Below, in pieces: positions 19,873 to 30,299 of a stretch of 64,000 nucleotides of DNA. Position 1 is the stretch's first letter; every line of letters starts with the position of its first letter. Below the pieces are notes generated by a model, which was not told where the DNA came from, did not search any database, and worked only from the letters and a program-made list of their open reading frames with translations. Source of the DNA: an uncultured Candidatus Poseidoniales archaeon (GTDB lineage: Archaea > Thermoplasmatota > Poseidoniia > Poseidoniales > Thalassarchaeaceae); NCBI GenBank assembly GCA_902560445.1, contig CACELO010000003.1:18586-82585 (forward strand), in the 5' to 3' direction. A program made the translations under genes and the position numbers.

Positions 19873-20283
19873 TCAAAGACGAACCGGTCGGGTAGCACCG
19901 CATGCCTGGCACTTAAGCAGGGTGGTACGACCTTCCTTGATGAAACTAGTATCAGGTGACATACATTGGTCGCAGAGAATATATGTTTTGACGTAACCAA
20001 CAATCTTTTCTTTGATTCTCTTTGGTGGGATTCGACCTTTGAGCATTACACGAATTTGTTCTCTGGTCCCAGATGTTCCTAATTCGTTGATTAGATATTG
20101 ATAGACATGATTTGCATCCCTATCCATTGAATCAACAATTGCCGAGAAATTTCGTATAATCGTTTGATTTCCTTCTACCAAAATTTCTGGATTCGGCATA
20201 GTCCAACGATTCCTCTCACTAATGTCTGTTGGGATTCTATCTCGTGCTCGATTAAGCAGAGTATCATATTCGTAGTCACCCAT
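19873..20283 (-). CDS. Translation initiation factor aIF2 beta
   Basis: Core IF2B/IF5 fold pattern and C4 zinc (CDQCMSPDT...LLKCQACGA). Confidence 0.93.
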   Translation of the reverse strand: MGDYEYDTLLNRARDRIPTDISERNRWTMPNPEILVEGNQTIIRNFSAIVDSMDRDANHVYQYLINELGTSGTREQIRVMLKGRIPPKRIKEKIVGYVKTYILCDQCMSPDTSFIKEGRTTLLKCQACGATRPVRL

Positions 20284-20327
20284 AAACTACCCGAGAGTAG
20301 ACTCCCTTTTCACCCCACCGGATAGTC

Positions 20328-20825
20328 TTGATGTCACGTACCAACGGTCAAAGACCCGTTTACAAACCGGCAAATATGGACGAGGCCATTGAAGTTAAGG
20401 TAGCGAGAGTCCATGAAGACGCACAACTTCCTACTCGTGGAAGTATTCATGCTGCAGGTTGGGACTTGTATGCTTTGGAAGATACAGAAGTTCTCTATCG
20501 AACGGCTACGCTAGTTAGAACTGGATTGCATGTTGCGATACCAGTTGGCTATGAAGGTCAGGTTAGGGCTCGATCATCTCTTGGCAAGAGGGGATTGATT
20601 CCACCACATGGAATTGGCACCATAGATGCAGATTATCGTGGGGAGTTATTCGTCATGATGACTTGGATTGGAGAAGGAGATTCCTACACCATATCGAAGG
20701 GCGAAAGGATTGCGCAACTACTGATTACCCCAATCCCCCAATCCATATTCAAAGAAGTGGGATTTGAAGAACTTGGTGAGACCGACCGTGGAGAAGGTGG
20801 ATTCGGTTCCACGGGCAGATTCTGA
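20328..20825 (+). CDS. dut: dUTP diphosphatase
   Basis: AAGWDLYA, RSSLGKRG, GTIDADYRGE, GERIAQL, RGEGGFGSTGRF. Confidence 0.92.
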   Translation: MMSRTNGQRPVYKPANMDEAIEVKVARVHEDAQLPTRGSIHAAGWDLYALEDTEVLYRTATLVRTGLHVAIPVGYEGQVRARSSLGKRGLIPPHGIGTIDADYRGELFVMMTWIGEGDSYTISKGERIAQLLITPIPQSIFKEVGFEELGETDRGEGGFGSTGRF

Positions 20826-20907
20826 CTATTTTTGCACGGTTCAAAGAACCGTGTTTGTACATATTCACCATACGAATGCTTGATACGGGCCGGATGAAGC
20901 GGTCCAT

Positions 20908-21495
20908 TTGATGCCACTGAGCATAGACGAGCTTCGCAGAAAGGTCGAGGAATATCACAACAAGGGTCTGAACGGTCAGCAAATCGCCGATGAGTTATCC
21001 CTATCACAGACCACAATCCAATGGCTTTCCTCGTCAAATGTACCAATGGACGAAGAAAACCCCTCCGATATCATGGTTGGATGGCGCTCTGTAGCTGTCA
21101 AAGCCGCTAGAGTTGAAGCCGTATCCTACGTATTCTGTGACATAATAGACGAAGAAATAGGTGAAGATATTGATACAATGGTTGGAATTTCGATAAATGG
21201 TATCCCTTTTGCACAGGCTATCGCCGGGCAGATGGATCTTGAGTTAGCAGTAAGTCGAAGCATTAGTGAATCTGAAGCCGGGCATCTTTCTGAGGTATTC
21301 GCTAATGTTAGTGGAAAGAGGGTTGTTGTTATCGACGATGTAGTATCTTCTGGAACTACGATGAGAAAGACCGTGCAGCATCTTCGTGAGTCGGGTGCTG
21401 AAGTCAAACTCTGTTTGGTTTTAGCCAATAAGACCGAAATGAATGAGATTGACGGAGTTCCGTTGCGAGGCCTAGTTCGAGTGGTCACTGTCTGA
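20908..21495 (+). CDS. gfcR: GfcR-like HTH/orotate phosphoribosyltransferase-like regulator
   Basis: N-terminal HTH (LNGQQIADELSLSQTTIQWL) followed by PRTase motif VVVIDDVVSSGTTM. Confidence 0.83.
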   Translation: MMPLSIDELRRKVEEYHNKGLNGQQIADELSLSQTTIQWLSSSNVPMDEENPSDIMVGWRSVAVKAARVEAVSYVFCDIIDEEIGEDIDTMVGISINGIPFAQAIAGQMDLELAVSRSISESEAGHLSEVFANVSGKRVVVIDDVVSSGTTMRKTVQHLRESGAEVKLCLVLANKTEMNEIDGVPLRGLVRVVTV

Positions 21496-21505
21496 GGTAG
21501 AATCG

Positions 21506-23083
21506 ATGCACTGGGCGGACTTTACCGCTGAAAAACTCAGCAAGAAACGTGGCAATAAACAAGTTGCCTGCTCGGGAATTACACCATCTGGAGAATTCCA
21601 CATCGGCCACATTAGAGAAATTCTCTCCGCCGAAATGATACATAGAGCCTGTCTTGATGCTGGATTGGATTCCCGATACATTTTCATCGTCGACTCAATG
21701 GACCCACTTCGTCGAGTATACCCCTTCCTTTCAGAAGAGTATGAACATTACATCGGTTGCCCTCTAGCCTTCATTCCTGCTCCAAATTCTGATGGAAATC
21801 CGGACCCAAATGGAGTGTCGTACGCTGAACACTTCCTGGGACCATTCCTAGATGCACTTGCTGAAATTGGAGTATTTCCAGAGGTGATTATGAATCATGA
21901 GACATATGCGAGAGGACAATTCGCTGAAAAAATAGATTCTGCTATAGAACAAGCTGATGAGATTCGGGAAATTATCGAATCAATATCCGGGCGAGAATTA
22001 GATGAGGATTGGTTTCCGTACAAACCCCTCGGCTCAGATGGTAGCATGGATGATGTGACTGTTACCGGCTACGAAAAGCCATTCGTACATTGGACGGATG
22101 GACATGGAAATTCGGGTTCTGCAGATATAAGAAAGGCAGAAGGAAAGTTGCCTTGGAGAATAGATTGGGCGGCTCGCTGGGGAATCCATGGAATAACCTG
22201 TGAACCAGCAGGAAAAGATCACGGAGCTGCTGGTGGGTCTTTTGACACAGGATTGCCAATTTGCAAATTATTGGGTTCTGAACCACCCTCAAAGATGGTT
22301 TACGAGTGGATTCAAGTTAAGGGGGCGGGGCCGATGTCCTCGTCATCTGGTAATACCGTTGGCCCAATTGAAGCCCTAAGCTTAGTGCCACCTGAAATTC
22401 TGCGATATCTAATCGCAGGCTCCAAGATGAATCGCCATATCGATTTCAACACTGGTTCAGCCCTATTCCAGATGGCAGATGAATACGAGAGATTAGTTGC
22501 AGAACCACCAAATCTAGACGTTGAAGATCTGACTAAAAGACAGCGGGTTGCTGCAATAACCCAAAGCGGAGCAATGCGACTAAGCCAAATTAATAGGGGA
22601 AGCGATCCTGTTGATTCTCTTGCAGGAGTTACATTCCGTCACTTAGCAATGCTAGCACAAATCAAAACTTCTGATAATGATGTTTGGAATTCACTAAGAA
22701 ATAGTGGCCACCTAAGTGGTGAGCCAAATTCAGCCTTACAAAACAGATTGGAACGTATGCGAAACTGGATTGACAGCATACACTTCCCAGAAGATGCAAG
22801 AATCAATATTCAAGAGAGAATTGATGAAAATGTACGTGCACAATTAAGCCCAAAGCAAATTAAATTCCTACAAAGATTGGCTGTTGAACTTAGAGATTCT
22901 GAATGGTCAGATGAAGCCATAGGCAATACAATTAGATCAATATCTCCCGATTGCGGAGTCAGTGGAAGAGAAGCTTACGTTGCCCTGTATTGGGCTATGT
23001 TAGGACGGGAACATGGACCAAAGGCTTCATCACTAATTTTGGAAATTGGGAAATCTGCTGCTATTGAATTGTTCAATTCATAG
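21506..23083 (+). CDS. lysS: Lysyl-tRNA synthetase, class I
   Basis: GITPSGEFHIGHIREIL (HIGH), GPMSSSSGNTV (KMSKS-like), class I LysRS architecture. Confidence 0.93.
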   Translation: MHWADFTAEKLSKKRGNKQVACSGITPSGEFHIGHIREILSAEMIHRACLDAGLDSRYIFIVDSMDPLRRVYPFLSEEYEHYIGCPLAFIPAPNSDGNPDPNGVSYAEHFLGPFLDALAEIGVFPEVIMNHETYARGQFAEKIDSAIEQADEIREIIESISGRELDEDWFPYKPLGSDGSMDDVTVTGYEKPFVHWTDGHGNSGSADIRKAEGKLPWRIDWAARWGIHGITCEPAGKDHGAAGGSFDTGLPICKLLGSEPPSKMVYEWIQVKGAGPMSSSSGNTVGPIEALSLVPPEILRYLIAGSKMNRHIDFNTGSALFQMADEYERLVAEPPNLDVEDLTKRQRVAAITQSGAMRLSQINRGSDPVDSLAGVTFRHLAMLAQIKTSDNDVWNSLRNSGHLSGEPNSALQNRLERMRNWIDSIHFPEDARINIQERIDENVRAQLSPKQIKFLQRLAVELRDSEWSDEAIGNTIRSISPDCGVSGREAYVALYWAMLGREHGPKASSLILEIGKSAAIELFNS

Positions 23084-23084
23084 G

Positions 23085-23414
23085 TCAAGAATCCTCATTC
23101 AATGTTTCAAGAAGTAATGTGGTACCAATAAAGCCTCCAGCGAAACCGGCACCGAAGGAACCTAGTTCTAAAATTGAAGAAAATACCGATTCTAGTGAAT
23201 CCGCTATCCAGCTTAAGATATCATTAGCAATTTCCAAAATACGTCCGAGGTTGATTGTAATTATACCAGAAGCCGCCAGGAACCCAAAAAATGAGAATTG
23301 TGCTAAAGCGATTATTTTCATTGCTTTCAGTGATATTCTAATTAAGAATGCTACTGTGGCTCCAAAAAGGAATCCAATTATCCCCTTTAGTCCGTAATTC
23401 GAAATAGCCTCCAT
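23085..23414 (-). CDS. FUN14-like small membrane protein
   Basis: 109 aa with two/three TM segments, glycine-rich FGAGFAGGFIGT. Confidence 0.6.
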   Translation of the reverse strand: MEAISNYGLKGIIGFLFGATVAFLIRISLKAMKIIALAQFSFFGFLAASGIITINLGRILEIANDILSWIADSLESVFSSILELGSFGAGFAGGFIGTTLLLETLNEDS

Positions 23415-23426
23415 TTCTCCACATCC

Positions 23427-26400
23427 TTAATTTAGAATCGCGATGTCAAGTAGCCTCGGTTCGGGCATTCCCTCTTTGGCCTCAGCGATTGCCTGTACTT
23501 CCATGCTTGCTCCAGCCATCGTTGTTACAAATGGAATATTTAGCTCGACTGCTAGCCTACGCATCATATTTCCATCCAATACCGCACCTCCTGTGCTCCT
23601 AGGTGTATTGATAATTAATTGAATGTTACCTTGTCTCATCAGGTCCAAAGCATCTGGTGTAAGGCCCTCAGTAATTCTATAGCAGGTCTGGACATTTATT
23701 CCACCTGAATCCCTGAGAACATGTGCTGTCCCTCTTGTTGCGTAAATAGTGAATCCCATCTCCTCCAATTCTTGTGCCAAGGGGATAACGTCATGTTTGT
23801 CGGCGTTCTTCACGGTGATGTAGACTCCACCTTCGGTTGGGACCGGAATTTCTGTTGCCAAGCGCGCTTTCAGGTAAGCTGCAGCTGCGCGCTTATGACT
23901 TCCCATTACTTCCCCAGTACTCTTCATCTCTGGCCCCGGGGCGGGGTCAAGACCTCGTAATTTGATGAAGGGGAATACCGGTGCTTTGACACAAACAGCC
24001 TCACTCTGAGGTTCTGGGAAATCAAGGTCGGCTAATTTCTCTCCCATTGTTAAACGGGCTGCAATACGAGCCAGTGGAACACCGGTTGCTTTGGCTACGA
24101 ACGGGAATGTTCGTGATCCACGTGGATTTACCTCCAGAACGTACAATATTTCTCCACGAATGGCGTATTGAATATTGAAACAACCCTTCACTCCAAGTTG
24201 AATACCAATTTTTCTTGTCCAATCTTCAACTTGAGCTAATACTTTCTTTGAGACATTTTGTGGAGGAATAAAACAAGTTGAATCCCCTGAGTGTATTCCA
24301 GCCTCCTCAAGGTGCTCCATTATCGCTCCAATTAGTACCTCACTACCATCACAAACCGCATCAACGTCTAATTCTATAGCATTACCAAGATATTCGTCAA
24401 CCAATAGAGGACGGTCTGGCGAAAGAAATGCTTCCTCCATATATGCATCTAATTGCCGGTTATTAGATAATATCTCCATACCTCGGCCACCAAGTACGTA
24501 GGAAGGGCGAATTAAAACGGGATAACCAATCTCTTGAACCGCTTCCCTAACTCCTTCAGGAGTACTCGCAGTAGTTCCATTAGGCATCCTCAGACCGACC
24601 CTTTTCGCAAACGCTTCGAAGCGTTCTCTGTCACTTGCTTCATCAACTGCATCTGGGGTTGTCCCTTGCATAGCTAAGTTGAGGCCCATTTCTTCTAGAT
24701 GAGGGAGCCTATCTGCCAATGGTAGAGCGAGATTGATTGCTGTTTGGCCACCAAATTGAAGTAAGATTCCATGGGCCTTCTCGCGTAGCAAAATCTCCGC
24801 CGAATGTTCCAATGTCAGTGGATCAAAGTATAATCGGTCACTGGTATCAAAATCTGTGGACACTGTCTCGGGATTATTGTTGATGATAATTGCTTCATGT
24901 CCTAATTCTCTTATGGCCCCTACCGCATGGACACAACCGTAATCGAATTCTATTCCTTGTCCAATCCGAATAGGTCCGCTACCAACTACGACAATGCGCT
25001 GCTTGGTGAAATCATCGATTCCTGGAACGTGATCGATTCCAGTTGGAGCCGAGCCTCCTTCATAGGTAGCGTAGTAATATGGAGTTACAGCGGCAAATTC
25101 TGCCGCACAAGAATCTACCATTCGAAATCTGGGGTGTATCTCTAATTGGTGCCTCCTCCCCATAACTGCATCCTCATCAAAACCTTCAGGTAATGATTTG
25201 AAGCCACTTGCTGGGAAGCCAGCGAGCGCATCAGCGATGTGTAAATCTGTAAATCCTACACCCTTCCATCTGCGCATTTCTAATGTGGGGATTTCTGATG
25301 CGCTCATCCCTAATTCTCCGGCTGCACGTATCTCGGTTTCGAGTGCAGCCATTTTCTCAAATCTATGTAGGAACCATCTAGTTACTCCTCCCGAAACATC
25401 TCGCACATCTTCTACTGAATATCCTCGTCTGAATGCCTCAAATAGAGCCCCCATTCTTCTATCAGTGGGAATTCTCAACCAATCAATTAGCATAGCTTCG
25501 GGTAATGGTTCGCTTGCCCTTTCATCCATGGTTTCCCCTCCTGAAGCATCTGCCATAGTGAGTGGCCTTGGATGAGGTTGGCCATACTCAAGGCTGGCCC
25601 AAGCCTTCAGGAAAGCCTCCTCAAAACAACGACCTATTGCCATTACCTCGCCAGTAGATTTCATCGAAGTCCCAATAGTTCGGTCGGCTGTTCTGAATTT
25701 ATCGAAAGGCCATCGAGGAATTTTAACTACACAATAATCCAGTGTTGGTTCGAATGCAGCAGTAGTACCTTTACCGGTTATTGGGTTAGGTAATTCGTCT
25801 AGCGTGTAACCTACAGCAATTAGCGCTGCCATTCTAGCGATTGGGTATCCTGTTGCCTTACTTGCTAGTGCTGAAGATCTTGAAACTCTTGGATTGACCT
25901 CGATTACCCGATATTCTCCGGTCGATTGTTCGACAGCGAATTGAACATTACAACCTCCTTTGATATTCAATCTTCTAATCAGACGAAGAGCGGCATCGCG
26001 TAGCATCTGATGGTCTCTATCTGATAGTGTCTGTTGCGGCGCGACGACCACTGACTCTCCAGTATGTACTCCCATTGGGTCAATATTTTCCATTGTACAG
26101 ACAATGATTGCGTTATCGGCTCCATCTCTCATTACCTCATATTCATGTTCTTGCCAACCGAGGATACTTTCTTCGATTAGTACCTGTCCTATTGCAGAAT
26201 GCAGTATCCCTTGACTGGCTATCTCTACCAACTCTCCCATGTTGTTAGCAGTACCTCCTCCAAGGCCACCGAGTGTGAAAGCCGGTCTAATTAGGAGGGG
26301 GAAGCCGCCGAGAGTATCGGCGGCCTGCATAACCGCTTCTATCGAATCACAAGCAATAGCTTTGCAAACGGGAAGATCAATCTCCTCACAAACCTGTTTG

Positions 26401-26798
26401 AAAAGATCTCTATCTTCTGCCTCGTCAATGGATATCAAGTCACAACCGATTAATTCTACTTCTAATTCATCTAAACTACCATCATGAGCAAGGGCGGATG
26501 CAATATTGAGGGCTGTTTGCCCTCCCATTCCGGCAAGTAAAGCATCTGGTTTTTCGATTTCTAAAATTCTCTTGACGACCTCTGGTAACAAAGGTTCGAT
26601 GTAAATCCTATCTGCCATTTCTGGGTCATTTTGAATTGTTGCCGGATTGGAATTAATCAGAATAACTTCGTAACCATCTGCTCGCAAAGCTCGACACGCT
26701 TGACTTCCGGAAAAATCGAATTCAGCAGCTTGACCAATGCGTATTGGACCACTACCTAAAATTACAATTCGTTTCAAATCGTCTCTACGGGGCATCAA
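23427..26798 (-). CDS. carB: Carbamoyl-phosphate synthase large subunit
   Basis: Duplicated ATP-grasp architecture (VILGSGPIRIGQAAEFDFSG ... VVVGSGPIRIGQGIEFDYGCVHA). Confidence 0.97.
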   Translation of the reverse strand: MMPRRDDLKRIVILGSGPIRIGQAAEFDFSGSQACRALRADGYEVILINSNPATIQNDPEMADRIYIEPLLPEVVKRILEIEKPDALLAGMGGQTALNIASALAHDGSLDELEVELIGCDLISIDEAEDRDLFKQVCEEIDLPVCKAIACDSIEAVMQAADTLGGFPLLIRPAFTLGGLGGGTANNMGELVEIASQGILHSAIGQVLIEESILGWQEHEYEVMRDGADNAIIVCTMENIDPMGVHTGESVVVAPQQTLSDRDHQMLRDAALRLIRRLNIKGGCNVQFAVEQSTGEYRVIEVNPRVSRSSALASKATGYPIARMAALIAVGYTLDELPNPITGKGTTAAFEPTLDYCVVKIPRWPFDKFRTADRTIGTSMKSTGEVMAIGRCFEEAFLKAWASLEYGQPHPRPLTMADASGGETMDERASEPLPEAMLIDWLRIPTDRRMGALFEAFRRGYSVEDVRDVSGGVTRWFLHRFEKMAALETEIRAAGELGMSASEIPTLEMRRWKGVGFTDLHIADALAGFPASGFKSLPEGFDEDAVMGRRHQLEIHPRFRMVDSCAAEFAAVTPYYYATYEGGSAPTGIDHVPGIDDFTKQRIVVVGSGPIRIGQGIEFDYGCVHAVGAIRELGHEAIIINNNPETVSTDFDTSDRLYFDPLTLEHSAEILLREKAHGILLQFGGQTAINLALPLADRLPHLEEMGLNLAMQGTTPDAVDEASDRERFEAFAKRVGLRMPNGTTASTPEGVREAVQEIGYPVLIRPSYVLGGRGMEILSNNRQLDAYMEEAFLSPDRPLLVDEYLGNAIELDVDAVCDGSEVLIGAIMEHLEEAGIHSGDSTCFIPPQNVSKKVLAQVEDWTRKIGIQLGVKGCFNIQYAIRGEILYVLEVNPRGSRTFPFVAKATGVPLARIAARLTMGEKLADLDFPEPQSEAVCVKAPVFPFIKLRGLDPAPGPEMKSTGEVMGSHKRAAAAYLKARLATEIPVPTEGGVYITVKNADKHDVIPLAQELEEMGFTIYATRGTAHVLRDSGGINVQTCYRITEGLTPDALDLMRQGNIQLIINTPRSTGGAVLDGNMMRRLAVELNIPFVTTMAGASMEVQAIAEAKEGMPEPRLLDIAILN

Positions 26799-28168
26799 TT
26801 ATCCCCCCTAGAGTTAGGGATTGGAATTCCTGCCAAATGGTCATCCACCATTCTGGCGAATCTATCGAATAGTGGAGATGCATCATGTGGACCAGGGCAT
26901 GCTTCTGGATGATATTGGATTGTGAAGGCTCTCTTGCCAATCAAATCTAGCCCCTCCACGGTTCTATCGTTAGCATTGACATATCTTACCTTGAAGGGGG
27001 CCTCAAGTTCGTTGCTCCCACGCGCTGAACAAGCACCGGATGGATGAGGTGCAAGCATCCCTTTATCGGGATCTTCCACAGCAAATCCATGATTTTGGCT
27101 AGTGATATAAACTCGGCCTGTTTCGAGGTCAACAACCGGTTGGTTAGCCCCTCTGTGACCATATCGCAGTTTGTATGTGCGTAGACCGGCTGCAAGCCCC
27201 ATTAACTGATGACCCAAGCAGATGCCCATCACAGGTAAACCAGCTCTAACAGCGGCGGCTAAACTATCTCTAGCGGTTGTAGCTGCTCCTGAATGAGCCG
27301 GGTCACCCGGGCCATTAGAAGCAAAGAAGGAGTCAGGTTCCCATTTCAGAATCTCATCGAAGGTTGTGGTGGCTGGACACCAAACAACTTCAAAGCGTTG
27401 GGCTAATTCTCGCAAAATATTGTGCTTGACTCCACAATCTATAGCCGCTAACCTAGGAAGCGGTTTGCCTTCATTATCTACTGCACCCGGATTAATTATT
27501 ACCGCTTCATCACATGTGACCTCAGCCACTAAATCTGCTGCATCTGGAGGAGTCATCTCGTCAAGCCGGACTAGCATTTCTCTCTCAGCCTCAGCCGGAC
27601 CAAAAATACACAGAACGGTTCCGTGCTCTCTAACTCGACGAGTCAGTTCTCTAGTGTCTATCTCCTGGATACCAGGCACTCCATGAGCAAAAAGAAGATC
27701 ATGTACACTACCTACTGAATCTCTGTGGTCAGGTACTTCCATCAATTGTCTGCAAACTACCCCTCTAGGCCAGACGCCAGCTGATTCTGAGGTTCCTGAG
27801 TGTACTCCATAATTTCCAAGCAGAGGCCATGTAAATGTTAGAACCTGTCCTGCGAAAGATGGATCGGTTAAACTCTCTTGATAACCGGTCATCCCTGTAG
27901 TAAAGACGAGTTCTCCTTCGGCGATTACTGGGGCTCCGAATAGTCGTCCTCGATATCGTGTTCCATCAGCGAGTAGCAGTAATCCATCCGCTCCAGAAGG
28001 CGGATCAGGGGTACTAGAATCTAGTAAAGCATCGGCTGCATCGGGAAAACTTGGAGGGTTGTTGACTCCGGAAACATCAGCACCGGGAACGAATCCTCTG
28101 CCGGGAGGGTTCTCCGACATCAGCGATGCTGCCTGAAAGAGCCTATTAATCATTGAGAGAGATTTCAC
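26795..28168 (-). CDS. carA: Carbamoyl-phosphate synthase small subunit
   Basis: Glutaminase triad context MGICLGHQLMGLA; TGMTGYQESLTDPSF; overlaps carB by 4 nt. Confidence 0.96.
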   Translation of the reverse strand: MKSLSMINRLFQAASLMSENPPGRGFVPGADVSGVNNPPSFPDAADALLDSSTPDPPSGADGLLLLADGTRYRGRLFGAPVIAEGELVFTTGMTGYQESLTDPSFAGQVLTFTWPLLGNYGVHSGTSESAGVWPRGVVCRQLMEVPDHRDSVGSVHDLLFAHGVPGIQEIDTRELTRRVREHGTVLCIFGPAEAEREMLVRLDEMTPPDAADLVAEVTCDEAVIINPGAVDNEGKPLPRLAAIDCGVKHNILRELAQRFEVVWCPATTTFDEILKWEPDSFFASNGPGDPAHSGAATTARDSLAAAVRAGLPVMGICLGHQLMGLAAGLRTYKLRYGHRGANQPVVDLETGRVYITSQNHGFAVEDPDKGMLAPHPSGACSARGSNELEAPFKVRYVNANDRTVEGLDLIGKRAFTIQYHPEACPGPHDASPLFDRFARMVDDHLAGIPIPNSRGDN

Positions 28169-28728
28169 TCTTCTTCTAGACTCATTACCTTCTTTCTGTC
28201 AAGACTAGGTATTACCTGTATTTCCCCGCCTTGGAAGTGTTTAGATTCATCTATTTGACCAATTAATGACTCAAGAAATACACCCAATGCAGCAACTTCT
28301 GAGTGAGGTTGATTGCCTATGGAAATGTTATATTTTGCTAATTTGAAAACTTCACCTGGAACTTTGGTACCGCCGACTACAATAACCATTGGACGATTTC
28401 TTTCAATTACGCCTAGCGATTCCCTCCAAGATTCCCCATACATAGTGAGATGGACTATTTCACCCGGTTTACCGTCTCCAGCATCCTTGGCGAATCGACG
28501 GAGGAATGACAACGGATTAGTTTCGTATCGATATTCAAATTCCCCTCCAAACCTCTCACTTACTGACCTCCAAGTTTCTAAAGCAGATTCGTCTTCTTCC
28601 CCGGCTAGAATAACCTCATCTGCGCCAAAGGCTCTAGCAGTCAAACCAAGATGGCTAGTAATGCGCTTGTCACGCTCTCTGCGATGCCCTAATCTTAGTA
28701 CTGAGACCCTTCGGTTTGAGGCAGCCAT
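28165..28728 (-). CDS. trm56: tRNA (cytidine-56-2'-O)-methyltransferase, SPOUT family
   Basis: VLRLGHRRERDKRITSHLGLTARAFGA, IVVGGTKVPGEVF, YNISIGNQPHSEVAALGVFL. Confidence 0.85.
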   Translation of the reverse strand: MAASNRRVSVLRLGHRRERDKRITSHLGLTARAFGADEVILAGEEDESALETWRSVSERFGGEFEYRYETNPLSFLRRFAKDAGDGKPGEIVHLTMYGESWRESLGVIERNRPMVIVVGGTKVPGEVFKLAKYNISIGNQPHSEVAALGVFLESLIGQIDESKHFQGGEIQVIPSLDRKKVMSLEEE

Positions 28729-28732
28729 GTTA

Positions 28733-29401
28733 TTACGCGGAAGGACCGACTTCATCAGCCTGACTCATATCGGATGACTCATTGAAATCAGGGATTAAGT
28801 CGACTGGCATATTGATCATTTGTAGTCTAACCCATTGAAGTAACCATGCATCAATGAATAACTTTGAGGAGTAATGAATCATTACTGCCAAGGCAAGAAG
28901 GCGTAGACTGCCAAACATAGCAGTCTGAATATCCACTTGATCTGTAAGTAAAGCAAATCCAAATGGCTCCAAAATATAGTATACGGCTAATACGACTAGT
29001 AATCCGCCCATATTCGACATTGATGCGTGCCCTCTTTCTCTTCCAACACTCCAAACCACTGTAGCAAAGAAGACTATGACAGGTACAATTTTTGCTAACA
29101 TGGAAAAGTCAAACTCACCCAATTGTGAATTTGGGATGTCTGTGTTATTTAGGGCGTCTGAGCCATTTTGTACTGCAATCCACCAGAATAATCCTGACAT
29201 CATCAATAATACTCCAGATAGCCATCCACGATTAGTAATCATATCTCGGATTTCATGTCTGTCTTTTGGTTGTAAACGCTGTAAGATTGATTCCATTAAT
29301 TCTAGTGTATCATTAGTAGGAAGTTCTTCCTTGGCAGCGGCAGTAATACCTTGTTGTGAGGTATTTCCTACCCTATCCGAAGACTCCTCCCCCAAAACCA
29401 T
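28733..29401 (-). CDS. Hypothetical multi-pass membrane protein
   Basis: 222 aa ORF, about four hydrophobic segments. Confidence 0.65.
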   Translation of the reverse strand: MVLGEESSDRVGNTSQQGITAAAKEELPTNDTLELMESILQRLQPKDRHEIRDMITNRGWLSGVLLMMSGLFWWIAVQNGSDALNNTDIPNSQLGEFDFSMLAKIVPVIVFFATVVWSVGRERGHASMSNMGGLLVVLAVYYILEPFGFALLTDQVDIQTAMFGSLRLLALAVMIHYSSKLFIDAWLLQWVRLQMINMPVDLIPDFNESSDMSQADEVGPSA

Positions 29402-29456
29402 CGACGGATTGCCGCTCCGTCACATCATAAAGGGTACGTCTGATGGAAGGTCTGAA

Positions 29457-30290
29457 ATGGCCGACTGGAGACCTATTCTAAATCGCCGAAGCGACGGTTT
29501 TCCAAGAATTATGGGGATTCTAAACATTACTCCCGACTCATTTCATGTCGATTCTCGAGTTAATTCTATTGAAGACGCTTTAGTTCGTGCCAAGCAAATG
29601 ATAGAGGACGGTGCAGATTGGTTAGATATTGGCGGGGAGTCTACAAGACCTGGGGCAGAAGAAGTAGATATTGATGAAGAAATGAACCGTGTTTTACCCA
29701 TAATCGAGGCCGTTAGAAATGCTCACCCTGATGTCGGAATATCGATAGATACTCGACGCGCTTCGGTAGCAAAGGCCGCTCTTGATTTGGGAGCAGATAT
29801 GGTGAATGATGTAAGTTCCTTATCAGACCCAGATATGGCTGATATAATTATAGAAAATAAATGCCCTGTTTGTATAATGCACATGCAAGGATTACCCGAA
29901 AATATGCAGAATAATCCAACTTACTCTGATGTAGTAATAGAAGTTAGGCAAAGACTCGACATGACTGCAAGAAAGCTACTTGATTTAGGATTAGATCCTG
30001 AGATGATTATCACAGATCCAGGAATAGGTTTTGGAAAATTACTTGGGCACAACTTATCATTATTAGCTGCTGGAAGAGAAATAGCCCCAAATAAGGAAAT
30101 GCCTCTGATGTGGGGAGTAAGTCGAAAACGTATGTTTGCAGATTTACTCGGTCGAATGGATTCCAAAGATAGATTGTCTGGAAGTCTAGGAATCGCCTCT
30201 ATGGCCCCATCAAAGGGAGTCGATATCATCAGGGTTCACGATGTGCGTGAGCATGCAGATTTGTATAAGACAATGCGAGCGATTAACTGA
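29457..30290 (+). CDS. folP: Dihydropteroate synthase
   Basis: IMGILNITPDSFHVDSR, DIGGESTRPGAE, ISIDTRRASVAKAAL, DPGIGFGKLLGHNL; ATG at 29457 chosen inside a longer ORF. Confidence 0.92.
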   Translation: MADWRPILNRRSDGFPRIMGILNITPDSFHVDSRVNSIEDALVRAKQMIEDGADWLDIGGESTRPGAEEVDIDEEMNRVLPIIEAVRNAHPDVGISIDTRRASVAKAALDLGADMVNDVSSLSDPDMADIIIENKCPVCIMHMQGLPENMQNNPTYSDVVIEVRQRLDMTARKLLDLGLDPEMIITDPGIGFGKLLGHNLSLLAAGREIAPNKEMPLMWGVSRKRMFADLLGRMDSKDRLSGSLGIASMAPSKGVDIIRVHDVREHADLYKTMRAIN

Positions 30291-30299
30291 GGTGTTGTG

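Noticed and set aside
24022-26487. Alternative-frame ORFs across carB
   Set aside because: Contained in the well-supported carB frame with no recognizable domains.
26795-28168. Unusual N-terminal extension of CarA (~60 residues before LLLADGTRYRGRLFG)
   Set aside because: May simply be start-site choice or a non-conserved extension; internal start candidates cannot be judged without alignments.
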